Assembly: GCF_014279975.1 (NCBI RefSeq)
Contig: NZ_CP047936.1
Location: 2,232,001-2,296,000, forward strand
Length of the DNA stretch: 64,000 nt
Reading direction: 5' to 3'
Origin: Synechococcus sp. BIOS-U3-1
GTDB lineage: Bacteria > Cyanobacteriota > Cyanobacteriia > PCC-6307 > Cyanobiaceae
Below, in pieces: positions 30,057 through 36,428 of this stretch (the stretch's first letter is position 1; the number at the start of each line of letters is the position of its first letter). Under the pieces are notes generated by a model. That model did no database searches. It was given only the letters and a program-made list of their open reading frames with translations, and was not told where the DNA came from. A program made the translations under genes and the position numbers.

Positions 30057-30278
30057 ATGAATTTCCAAAATGATTTGAACCCCGACACCTCAGAGGAACT
30101 TTCCTTAGAGGAAATGTCTGAAATCAATGCTGGCCTCGGGCCACTTATCCTCTTAGCACCATTTATTGTCGCCGCAAAAGTAGGAGCCGCAAAGGCAGCC
30201 ATTGGAGTTGTCGGAGGGCTAATTGGCTGGGGCGTCGGAGAAACAGTTTACAAACACGCTAGTGGGGAGAAAGATTAG
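30057..30278 (+). CDS. Double-glycine-like (class II bacteriocin-like) peptide 2, 73 aa
   Basis: From ATG 30057 the leader MNFQNDLNPDTSEELSLEEM, SEINAG resembles the first but ends in AG instead of GG, which may lower cleavage. The core begins LGPLILLAPFIVAAKVGAAK and continues with a glycine-zipper helix (AIGVVGGLIGWGVGETVY) and a short polar tail. It is about 40 bp after peptide 1, so the three are probably one operon. Confidence 0.65.
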   Translation: MNFQNDLNPDTSEELSLEEMSEINAGLGPLILLAPFIVAAKVGAAKAAIGVVGGLIGWGVGETVYKHASGEKD

Positions 30279-30333
30279 AGACAGAAATGTCTATCCACCA
30301 TCTCAATCAATCCAAAAAACTTTATTCAAAATC

Positions 30334-30507
30334 ATGATGACCAACTATTCTCAAAATCAAAACAATGATTATCTGGACCAGGAGTTAACTATTGAAGAAC
30401 TCCAAGAAATCTCTGGTAGCGGTTTCGCATTTGAACTTGTCAAAACATTTGGTAAGGAATTTGTGAAATGGTTTGCCAAAAAAGGCTACAACGAGGTCAA
30501 AGGCTGA
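30334..30507 (+). CDS. Double-glycine-like (class II bacteriocin-like) peptide 3, 57 aa
   Basis: The leader MMTNYSQNQNNDYLDQELTI, EELQEISGS ends in GS rather than GG; otherwise it follows the ELTIEELxEISG form. The core is short and amphipathic: GFAFELVKTFGKEFVKWFAK, then KGYNEVKG, basic and aromatic. The start is ATG 30334 or the next codon. A strong terminator follows at 30528, closing the trio. Confidence 0.65.
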   Translation: MMTNYSQNQNNDYLDQELTIEELQEISGSGFAFELVKTFGKEFVKWFAKKGYNEVKG

Positions 30508-30527
30508 ACCATACTCAGCTCACAAGT

Positions 30528-30561
30528 AAAACCTCTCGTTATTAACCTAGCGAGGGGTTTT
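30528..30561 (+). terminator. Terminator of the double-glycine peptide trio
   Basis: AAAACCTCTCG and CGAGGGGTTTT form an 11-bp stem (one mismatch) with a 12-nt loop and T-run. Confidence 0.85.
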
Positions 30562-30623
30562 GATTAGCCTAAGCCTAACTCTCGCGTGAAAACACGACGA
30601 AAACCCTCAACTAGAAACCTTAT

Positions 30624-30737
30624 AGCTGAAAGCTATACAAAACCCGATAAGGGAAAGGCAGGGGGCGTTGAGTAGTCGCTATCGATCTCCCGACAAAACA
30701 CCTCACACCAATCACGCCCCGCCAAGTGTTGGGTTTT
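30624..30737 (+). repeat. Repeat R1, extended copy
   Basis: GCTGAAAGCTATACAAAACCC through GCGTTGAGTAGTCGC to CCCCGCCAAGTGTTGGG. It matches 27513-27628 over ~115 bp; the final hairpin is worn. Confidence 0.6.
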
Positions 30738-30749
30738 CGTGAGTGAGCC

Positions 30750-31095
30750 GAAGTAACCCGAGTTACGTCGGACCCGATGTGGCTTGAGCCATGCCGGGAT
30801 TGCGTGGCTTGAGCCACGCCAAACCAGAGCCTTGAGTCATGCGTAACCCGAGTTACGCGTGAACCAGAGCCTTCAGTTGCTCGTATCCCGAGTGACGCTG
30901 GACCAGAGAGCCGAGACGTTTTGGACCCCCAGTCCGAAAGAGGCCCTTTTCGGCGCGGGGCGCAGGGTGATGAGAGCAATGCACCACGGTGTGGTGCGTT
31001 CCACTGGGTCATCACACCGTGGTGTTCGAAAGTCGGCGCACCGTGCCGAGTTAAACGCGCCACACCTCACGTCCGAAAGAGCCCCTTTTCGGACG
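30750..31095. repeat. Field of small palindromes with tetraloop-like spacers
   Basis: At least seven hairpins lie in ~345 bp: GTAAC-CCGA-GTTAC (30753-30766), TGGC-TTGA-GCCA (30780-30791), GCGTGGC-TTGA-GCCACGC (30802-30819), GCGTAAC-CCGA-GTTACGC (30841-30858), GCACCAC-GGT-GTGGTGC (30981-30997), ACACC-GT-GGTGT (31014-31025) and GTCCGAAA ... TTTCGGAC (31071-31094). Stems differ while the loop stays CCGA or TTGA in the first four, with matching base changes on both arms. No protein frame is convincing here. Confidence 0.75.
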
Positions 31096-31169
31096 CGCTG
31101 GCTGGCTAATGAGATTGGGGTGGGAATGGCGCAGATGCGCTAGTGATGGAGAGTGGTGACAATCTCTGC

Positions 31170-31568
31170 ATGAAACCCGTTTTGTTCCTCCTTGCTGCCA
31201 GCACAGTTGGGCTAAACGTTGTATTTGATGATGCTGCCCAAGCATCAAATGCAGAAAAATTCTTGATAGCACAAAGGTCTGCATTCTCTCAGCAGTGCTC
31301 ATTCAATGGTGTACAAGAAGGCTGCAATTTGCGTGAGATCAGAAGCAAGAGTGGTTCCTATGAAGGTACAACCATAATCTGGACATCTGACGGAAAGCGT
31401 GTTGACTACTATTTTCACGAGTGCAACGGGGACCACGGAGCTTCTTACTGCAAAGTAAAAATTATCGAAGACAATGGTCGCGTTACATTCGGGAAGTCAG
31501 CACATAGTGGGCGTGGAACCGTTATCACATCTTCAAGAGGTAATAAGACTTGGTACCCACCATTTTGA
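31170..31568 (+). CDS. Secreted hypothetical protein, 132 aa
   Basis: From ATG 31170 (MKPVLFLLAASTVGLNVVFD) a signal peptide is plausible (cleavage near AAQA). The mature part has four cysteines (QQCSFNG, EGCNLRE, HECNGD, YCKVK), so two disulphides are possible, and a beta-sandwich-like pattern (GTTIIWTSDGKRVDYYF, KVKIIEDNGRVTFGKSAHSG). It ends NKTWYPPF. Cyanobacterial exported proteins of this layout are common but unnamed. An in-frame ATG at 31143 is rejected since it lies before the hydrophobic segment. Confidence 0.7.
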   Translation: MKPVLFLLAASTVGLNVVFDDAAQASNAEKFLIAQRSAFSQQCSFNGVQEGCNLREIRSKSGSYEGTTIIWTSDGKRVDYYFHECNGDHGASYCKVKIIEDNGRVTFGKSAHSGRGTVITSSRGNKTWYPPF

Positions 31569-31932
31569 ATCGGAATTCCGTCCAAAGGCGGTGAGGTGGA
31601 GATGTGTTGAATGGCGGCGTCGAGAACAGGCATTTTCGGCGCAGCGGTTCCTCAAGTAGTTGGGTAAGCGGCGATTGCGAAAGGGGTTGCGCAATTGCTG
31701 TTCCGCAAGTCCTTTCGCGACAAGCTTTACCCCAAGGGGTTGGGGAAAAGACTCCACTCCCCGGTGGCTGCTTGTCCAAGTAGTTGGACAAGAGGCGATT
31801 GCGAAAGGACTTGCGGAATCGCTCAGTTGGATTCGATCGGAACGAAATCTTCTTCAGTGCCGTTACCACGCTCAGCCGCAACGGGCGCAACCAGGCAAAG
31901 CCCGGCATCATGCGCGGACTGACGACTGATCC
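31569..31932. other. Repeat- and hairpin-rich intergenic region
   Basis: No protein is supported; overlapping frames on both strands are an effect of palindromes. The stretch contains a 43-nt direct repeat (31657-31699 and 31781-31823), an 18-bp inverted repeat (31701-31718 and 31801-31818) and a perfect 9-bp hairpin CTTGTCCAA-GTAG-TTGGACAAG (31771-31792). Confidence 0.6.
31657..31823. repeat. 43-nt direct repeat with inverted repeats and 9-bp hairpin
   Basis: The direct repeat starts TAGTTGG and contains GGCGATTGCGAAAGG in both copies. The TAG in a CTTGTCC/GGACAAG hairpin is shared. Together the elements could form a larger structured element or mobile palindrome unit. Confidence 0.6.
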
Positions 31933-32868
31933 ATGCTTCGCCGCCTCTCCGCAGGACTCTTAGCTTCTGTAGTTGCCATCGCCCCAATGCCTTTGAAGGC
32001 ACAGGACGGCAGTGCAGATGATCTCGGTGATGTGATGAGCATCAGCCTCAAGGATGTGGTCAAGCCAACCCTTGGCTTTCAAGGTGCCTTGCAAGGCGCT
32101 GGCACGCCGAACCAGGCAGGCATTGGTGGATTCTTGCCACTGTCTGTTAGCGATAACAGCGTTTGGTTCCTTGATGCCCTGATCAACGCCAACTTCGCTG
32201 ACCGTGCGGGTGAGAGCAGCATTATTAATACCGACGTTGCTGGTGGAACAGTCAGCACGTCTACCCGGCTTGGTTACCGCTGGCTGAATAGTGACCGCTC
32301 TTGGATGTATGGGCTGAATGCTGGTTATGACAGCCGCTCGGTGAAATCAGGTGATGCCGATACCGGCGTCAACGTCACCAACAAGAGGACTGTCGGGTTC
32401 CAGCAGATCGCACTGAATGCAGAAGCAGTTTCGAATAGCTGGACCTTGAACGGCTATGGACTGATCCCTGTTGGTGATGTGGAGCAGAGACTCAACAGTG
32501 CCTATAACGCTGGTGCACTGAACACCTACGGCCTAGATGTTGGCTATTTCATTAGTCCACAACTTCATGCCTCTGTTGGTTACTACTACCAACACCGCGA
32601 TCAAGAAGAAGTTGATGGTTCTGGCGTACTCGGACGCTTGGCTTATGAAATGACCAGTGGAGTCACAGCAGGATTAAATATCTCCTACGACAAGGCATTT
32701 GACACAAGAGTTTCAGCTGATATTAAAGTTCGCTTTGGTGGTGCAAGCACAACAGCGAAACGCAAAGAGGTTCAACGACTACCTGTTATCAATGCCTTAA
32801 CATCAACACCAAGCAACCGAGATGTGAGGGTACACGATTCATGTGGTGCATGTGACCCTTGGGATTAA
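31933..32868 (+). CDS. Outer-membrane beta-barrel protein, inverse-autotransporter type, 311 aa
   Basis: The protein starts with a signal peptide (MLRRLSAGLLASVVAIAPMP, cleavage near KA-QD). The rest is beta-barrel: alternating strands with aromatic girdles, such as LGYRWLNSDRSWMYGLNAGY, SWTLNGYGLIPVGDVEQR, LNTYGLDVGYFISPQLHAS and VGYYYQHRDQEE. The order (FLPLS...SVWFLDALINANF, then STRLGYRWLN) is that of the intimin/invasin-like inverse-autotransporter barrel. No passenger domain follows; instead the tail HDSCGACDPWD has two cysteines. Such proteins usually display a C-terminal passenger, so this may be a solitary barrel or a truncated form. It is the last gene before a terminator at 33008. 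Confidence 0.72.
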   Translation: MLRRLSAGLLASVVAIAPMPLKAQDGSADDLGDVMSISLKDVVKPTLGFQGALQGAGTPNQAGIGGFLPLSVSDNSVWFLDALINANFADRAGESSIINTDVAGGTVSTSTRLGYRWLNSDRSWMYGLNAGYDSRSVKSGDADTGVNVTNKRTVGFQQIALNAEAVSNSWTLNGYGLIPVGDVEQRLNSAYNAGALNTYGLDVGYFISPQLHASVGYYYQHRDQEEVDGSGVLGRLAYEMTSGVTAGLNISYDKAFDTRVSADIKVRFGGASTTAKRKEVQRLPVINALTSTPSNRDVRVHDSCGACDPWD

Positions 32869-32901
32869 CAAACGAATCCTTGGTAGCAAACTAACAACCC
32901 T

Positions 32902-32979
32902 ATGAATGGTGGTCAACGAGATGTGCATTCGTGGGGTGGTACATATATGTGTGGTTGGAAGCATTGGGGTGGTAGATAA
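32902..32979 (+). CDS. Possible 25-aa Gly/Trp-rich peptide
   Basis: ATG 32902 to TAA 32979: MNGGQRDVHSWGGTYMCGWK then HWGGR. It has three Trp, eight Gly and one Cys, directly after the barrel gene and before its terminator. No ribosome-binding site. Low certainty. Confidence 0.3.
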   Translation: MNGGQRDVHSWGGTYMCGWKHWGGR

Positions 32980-33007
32980 CAACCCTGGATGCAACTTATC
33001 CCTCAAC

Positions 33008-33032
33008 GCCCCCGCCACACACGGGGCTTTTT
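33008..33032 (+). terminator. Terminator after the barrel gene
   Basis: GCCCCCGCCACACACGGGGC then TTTTTATT. Confidence 0.75.
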
Positions 33033-33074
33033 ATTGCTTCAATCTCGCCAACAATCCCACCAATCAGCCTTCAA

Positions 33075-33125
33075 TACCTGGCACAATTGACTGCAGTAGG
33101 TATTAGCCAATGACACTGCAGCAGT
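33075..33125 (+). repeat. Orphan Nif11-type leader
   Basis: ATACCTGGCACAATTGACTG, then GTATTAGCCAATGACACTGC follow the Nif11 leader pattern, but no Nif11 gene follows; the next genes are a DUF1651 gene on the other strand. Confidence 0.5.
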
Positions 33126-33142
33126 CATAGCAACGGCCTGAA

Positions 33143-33406
33143 TCACCACCTGGGCTGACAACGCTTCCACCCGCCTGACTTCTGCATGGTCTCCCAGGCT
33201 TCGATGGCGTTGTGCCTGAGCATTCGCCTGATGACTGGCTGACCACTGCCGCGTAATGGCCTGGTCTCGACGATGACCCACTGGGCGTGAGCCGTGGGTG
33301 AGTCATTCGTGAAATTGCAGACCTTCCCCTGCTGGGCGTTCACCAACCAGCCGACACCATTCTTCGGTGCATGGCGATCAACAAGTGGGCGGTCCTTGTT
33401 TGGCAT
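33143..33406 (-). CDS. DUF1651 protein, intact copy, 87 aa
   Basis: Start MPNKDRPLVDRHAPKNGVGW at ATG 33406. The core family pattern is seen: HAQWVIVETRPLRGSGQPVI, RRMLRHNAIEAWETMQKSGG, WKRCQPRW to stop. DUF1651 proteins are short, common in Synechococcus and Prochlorococcus, and of unknown function. This is the only complete copy; at least seven fragments of the same gene lie between 7.2 and 28.5 kb. The frame overlaps no other gene. Confidence 0.85.
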   Translation of the reverse strand: MPNKDRPLVDRHAPKNGVGWLVNAQQGKVCNFTNDSPTAHAQWVIVETRPLRGSGQPVIRRMLRHNAIEAWETMQKSGGWKRCQPRW

Positions 33407-33415
33407 GCCGACACG

Positions 33416-33679
33416 ATGGCGAATTCACCCGGACGGGTGATGTGGTTTCACACCCTTTCAGCAACGGTGAATGCAGATAACGCAAGGTTTCGTGTGGATG
33501 GATTTTTTTTCAAACGCCAACTCGTCAAAGCCGTTCTTCTTGGTGCAATCGCTTGGCTTGTCGCAGTCGTACCGAGCGCAGAAGCCTTTGTGGGAATTGG
33601 TTTGATCTTGCTGGGCATCTTCGCGATTTTCGACTTGAGCATCAAAGCCCTGAAAAAGAGGGGGGCTAAATCGCCTTGA
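33416..33679 (+). CDS. Small membrane protein, 87 aa
   Basis: From ATG 33416 (MANSPGRVMWFHTLSATVNA) the product has two membrane helices, LVKAVLLGAIAWLVAVVPSA (residues ~36-55) and AFVGIGLILLGIFAIFDLSI (~56-75), and a basic end ALKKRGAKSP. Hairpin topology with a positive C-terminus inside. The start is 9 bp from the divergent DUF1651 gene, so the two share a promoter region. No family is recognised. Confidence 0.6.
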   Translation: MANSPGRVMWFHTLSATVNADNARFRVDGFFFKRQLVKAVLLGAIAWLVAVVPSAEAFVGIGLILLGIFAIFDLSIKALKKRGAKSP

Positions 33680-33716
33680 TGGAGTCGGCAGACTGAGAGC
33701 GTTTGCCGCTTAGCCC

Positions 33717-33992
33717 ATGCCTGCAGTTGAGATGACCTGCCTTCAATCACTGGCGGATCTGGAGCAACTGGAGGGACCACTGATGGATTGCTTCGGCACC
33801 CGCGATCCAGAGACAACCGCCGCGGCCGTGCGACTGGTGCTGACTCACATGGCGTGGAACAGCAAGCGCCTCCTGGGAGCAATGGTGCTCGATCGGATGG
33901 ATGCCGATCTCTTGTCAACGCGAGCTGATTTCCCCGATCTTTGTCAACGCCTTGTCAACGGGGCTGATTTTGTCAACGAGGGCAATTACTGA
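33717..33992 (+). CDS. Hypothetical protein, 91 aa, with DNA-level repeats at its end
   Basis: Start MPAVEMTCLQSLADLEQLEG at ATG 33717. Soluble and helical: TRDPETTAAAVRLVLTHMAW, then NSKRLLGAMVLDRMDADLL. The last ~25 codons contain four copies of the nonamer TTGTCAACG (33912, 33941, 33952, 33970) read in different frames, so that end is likely built by DNA duplication. No family is recognised. It is the last accessory gene before the tmRNA. Confidence 0.6.
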   Translation: MPAVEMTCLQSLADLEQLEGPLMDCFGTRDPETTAAAVRLVLTHMAWNSKRLLGAMVLDRMDADLLSTRADFPDLCQRLVNGADFVNEGNY

Positions 33993-34015
33993 GATCAACT
34001 GCCCTGGAATGGTGG

Positions 34016-34035
34016 TGGGGGCCTTCCAGCCCCCG
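34016..34035 (-). terminator. Hairpin at the end of the tmRNA locus
   Basis: GGGGGC, loop TGGAAG, GCCCCC on the minus strand. There is no T-tract, so it may instead be the 3' processing hairpin of the coding piece. Confidence 0.5.
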
Positions 34036-34310
34036 TGAGTCACTTGGGTGATAAGGCTGACTTCACCCCATCTCCCTTAATAGGGTCAGGCAGCAACAGG
34101 GGCTGCTTGACGGGAGAAACGTACGATTTTGTTCGCAGTTACGGGATTTGCTCTAACCGAGCAGGCTTCAGTCACCCTCCTTATGCCCCGTCGAAACCAT
34201 TGCAGCCCCAGGAAGGGGTAATGGAGCTGAGCGGAATCGAACCGCTGTCCGAAACACTGGTGTGGATCACCTAGTCCGGTCAAGACCGAACCTTGTCATT
34301 CTGGCAGCAG
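34035..34310 (-). ncRNA. ssrA: Two-piece permuted tmRNA
   Basis: Trans-translation RNA that rescues stalled ribosomes. On the minus strand, the acceptor piece comes first (T-arm GGTTCGATTCC, then CAGCTCC at the 3' end, 34222), then a ~12-nt spacer, then the coding piece starting GGGGCTGCAATGG at 34209. GGGGCTG pairs with CAGCTCC to form the acceptor stem with one G-U. The tag reads ANKIVRFSRQAAPVAA (34136-34089) before TGA 34086. This gene permutation and tag are those of marine picocyanobacteria. CCA is not encoded. The 5' end of the acceptor piece and the 3' end of the coding piece are approximate. Confidence 0.93.
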
Positions 34311-34332
34311 TGGTGAACCGGAGCAGAGAATC

Positions 34333-35526
34333 TTGGGGAGTGAGTACCGACAGACGCCGCGACCCATTCATGGCGTCGCCGTTTTGCCCCAGGGTCTCGA
34401 AGAAATCGGCAGCCAGGAATTGCAACGACTCGGCGCCAAAGACGTCACACCATTGCGCCGTGCCGCATCGTTTCAAGCCGACATGGCCTGTCTGTACAGG
34501 CTTCACTTGCAATGCAGGCTGCCCTTCAGGTTGCTGCGGGAGGTGGCACGCTTCCGCTGTGACGGTCGGGATTCCCTCTACGACGGAGTTCAGCGGGCCC
34601 TTGACTGGGAACGATGGCTTCATCCATCCATGAGCTTTCGGGTGGATGTGACCGGAACTGCCCCAGGGCTCAATCACAGCCATTTCACTGCACTCCAGGT
34701 GAAAAATGCCTTGATTGATCATCAGCGTGATCTTTGGGGGAAGCGATCGTCTATCGATCTGGACGAACCCGATCTCTGCCTGCATGTTCACCTGCATCGT
34801 GGTGAAGCGACCCTGAGCTTGGATGGCAGCGGCGGCAGCCTCCACCGCAGGGGATACCGAGCCGCTGTGGGTATCGCTCCGCTGAAAGAGAACCTGGCCG
34901 CAGGGCTGATCACACTGACCGGTTGGGACGGAAGCACCCCTCTGACTGATCCCTGCTGCGGTTCGGGAACATTGCTCATCGAAGCCGCAGCGATGGCCCT
35001 GCAGCGATTCCCTGCTCTGCATCGCAACTTCCTGCTGGAGTCATGGGCGGATTTCGAACCGGATCTATGGGATGCAGAACAGCGAAGAGCCCAGAAACGG
35101 CAGCAGCCCGTGAACAATCCACCACGAATCCTGGGCTATGAGCAGGACTCAGAGATTGCCCAGCAGGCAAGAGACAACGTCAATGCAGCTGGGCTAAAGG
35201 ACGTGATCGAAATCGTTGAAGCCGATTTCAGGGATGCACCGGCTCCGGAGGCGGACAATGGCGTGGTGGTCTGCAATCCGCCCTATGGGGTGCGACTGGG
35301 CCATACCACTGAACTTCAAGAGCTCTACAGAGAGCTCGGATCAGTATTGAAACAAGATTACGGCGGCTGGGACCTATGGCTTCTCAGCGGAAATCGAGAA
35401 CTCACCGGAGCACTGCGCCTTAAAGCAAAGCGCAGAATTCCCGTGAATAACGGTGGATTGGATTGTCGTTGGCTGCATTACGAGCTGAACAAGCGTTCAA
35501 CGAAGCCGATCCTCCAGGAGAACTGA
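34333..35526 (+). CDS. THUMP-domain RNA guanine-N2 methyltransferase (RlmL/YpsC-like), 397 aa
   Basis: Predicted SAM-dependent N2-methyltransferase acting on rRNA. The N-terminal THUMP region is at residues ~10-165 (HGVAVLPQGLEEIGSQELQR, LCLHVHLHRGEATLSLDGSG). The catalytic domain follows: motif I DPCCGSGTLLIEAA near 215, IEIVEADFRDAP near 300, and motif IV NPPYGVRLG near 320. That NPPY motif is typical of amino-methyltransferases. The enzyme is close in length to the N-terminal half of RlmL. Start TTG 34333 is likely; no ATG fits. It lies just after the tmRNA, on the opposite strand. Confidence 0.88.
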   Translation: MGSEYRQTPRPIHGVAVLPQGLEEIGSQELQRLGAKDVTPLRRAASFQADMACLYRLHLQCRLPFRLLREVARFRCDGRDSLYDGVQRALDWERWLHPSMSFRVDVTGTAPGLNHSHFTALQVKNALIDHQRDLWGKRSSIDLDEPDLCLHVHLHRGEATLSLDGSGGSLHRRGYRAAVGIAPLKENLAAGLITLTGWDGSTPLTDPCCGSGTLLIEAAAMALQRFPALHRNFLLESWADFEPDLWDAEQRRAQKRQQPVNNPPRILGYEQDSEIAQQARDNVNAAGLKDVIEIVEADFRDAPAPEADNGVVVCNPPYGVRLGHTTELQELYRELGSVLKQDYGGWDLWLLSGNRELTGALRLKAKRRIPVNNGGLDCRWLHYELNKRSTKPILQEN

Positions 35527-35537
35527 ACGCAGGCCAT

Positions 35538-35936
35538 TCATCTACCGAGGACAGCCCGCGTGGTTCTCATCAGGCCTTCCAATGTCTGGGGCAGATAAGG
35601 CCCTTTCGCCAGCTGTCCACCAATCCGCAGGCTGAATCCTGCCACCACCAGATTAAGAATCGCCATTGCCAGCAGCGATTGGATCAACGACCAACCCCAG
35701 GATTCCAGCATCCATACCAATAGGGCTGCTTCTCCAGCCACAAGGGCCAGCAGCATCAACGTGCCCCCCATGGCCAGAAACACACCGCCACTGATCAGGC
35801 GCCGTTTCTCGCGATCCATCTCTTGCAGAGCAATACGAACATGCAGATCCATCACCGAGCCCGCAAGAGCCGTGACCCTGGCTGCAGCTCCCATCCCTCT
35901 GGAGCGCTGTTGCTCAGAACGGGGCGATTCACTCAT
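35538..35936 (-). CDS. Phage-holin-family membrane protein (DUF1469/YqjE-like), 132 aa
   Basis: Two long hydrophobic hairpins (SGGVFLAMGGTLMLLALVAG, then SLIQSLLAMAILNLVVAGFS) sit between polar ends. The layout, with an N-terminal amphipathic stretch LHVRIALQEMDREKRRLI, matches YqjE/DUF1469, found beside DUF883 proteins. It probably lies in the cytoplasmic membrane; function unknown, perhaps cell-envelope stress. It overlaps the upstream DUF883 gene by four bases, as an operon. Confidence 0.82.
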   Translation of the reverse strand: MSESPRSEQQRSRGMGAAARVTALAGSVMDLHVRIALQEMDREKRRLISGGVFLAMGGTLMLLALVAGEAALLVWMLESWGWSLIQSLLAMAILNLVVAGFSLRIGGQLAKGPYLPQTLEGLMRTTRAVLGR

Positions 35937-36373
35937 GAAGATCTCCGGCCACCGGTCAGTAGGGCACCCACCAAAATCCCTACCCCAGCCGCCACAGCCA
36001 GTGACATCAGGGGTCTTTCGCGCACGGGTTTCTCCAACTTCGGCCTGAGAGTGCGGTTGAGCTCATCGAGCAGATGCTCAAGCTGCTCCTCCAGCGGATC
36101 AAGATTGTCAGCCAAGTGGCGGGTGCGATCTCCGGCCTGATCAAGCAAATCCTCAAGCTGGGCGGTGACAAGGCTCGCAGCCCTGTCGCTTTGGGAAGAA
36201 ATCAGATGCACCACCTCATCAAAACTTCCGCGGGTGGCTTCAAGTGCTTGGTGGGTGACTTCAGGCCAAAGCTTTTGGATCTCTGGCAACAGACTCTCAA
36301 AGCGATCACGGAAGCTGTAAGCCAGATCCTGGGAGTCCGCAGACGCATCCGTTGATGAGGGAGCTGAATCCAT
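35933..36373 (-). CDS. DUF883/ElaB-YqjD-like protein, 146 aa
   Basis: A long soluble helical part (RDRFESLLPEIQKLWPEVTH, ATRGSFDEVVHLISSQ, LEDLLDQAGDRTRHLADNLD, LEHLLDELNRTLRPKL) and a C-terminal membrane helix with a glycine zipper (LAVAAGVGILVGALLTGG). ElaB/YqjD proteins associate with ribosomes at the membrane in stationary-phase cells; that role is known for the E. coli relatives, not shown here. First gene of the two-gene operon with 35538-35936. Start ATG 36373. Confidence 0.8.
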   Translation of the reverse strand: MDSAPSSTDASADSQDLAYSFRDRFESLLPEIQKLWPEVTHQALEATRGSFDEVVHLISSQSDRAASLVTAQLEDLLDQAGDRTRHLADNLDPLEEQLEHLLDELNRTLRPKLEKPVRERPLMSLAVAAGVGILVGALLTGGRRSS

Positions 36374-36428
36374 GGCGATCCTGACGGCCTACCGCAGGGT
36401 AGGGGTGGTAACTCTGAGATGACACCCA

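Noticed and set aside
30750-31095. CRISPR array
   Set aside because: Repeats differ in sequence and spacing; there are no regular spacers and no cas genes.
30620-31302. Overlapping frames on both strands in the hairpin field
   Set aside because: Created by palindromes; mutually exclusive and without protein-like features.
34267-35022. 251-codon minus frame opposite the RNA methyltransferase
   Set aside because: Antisense shadow; no domain.
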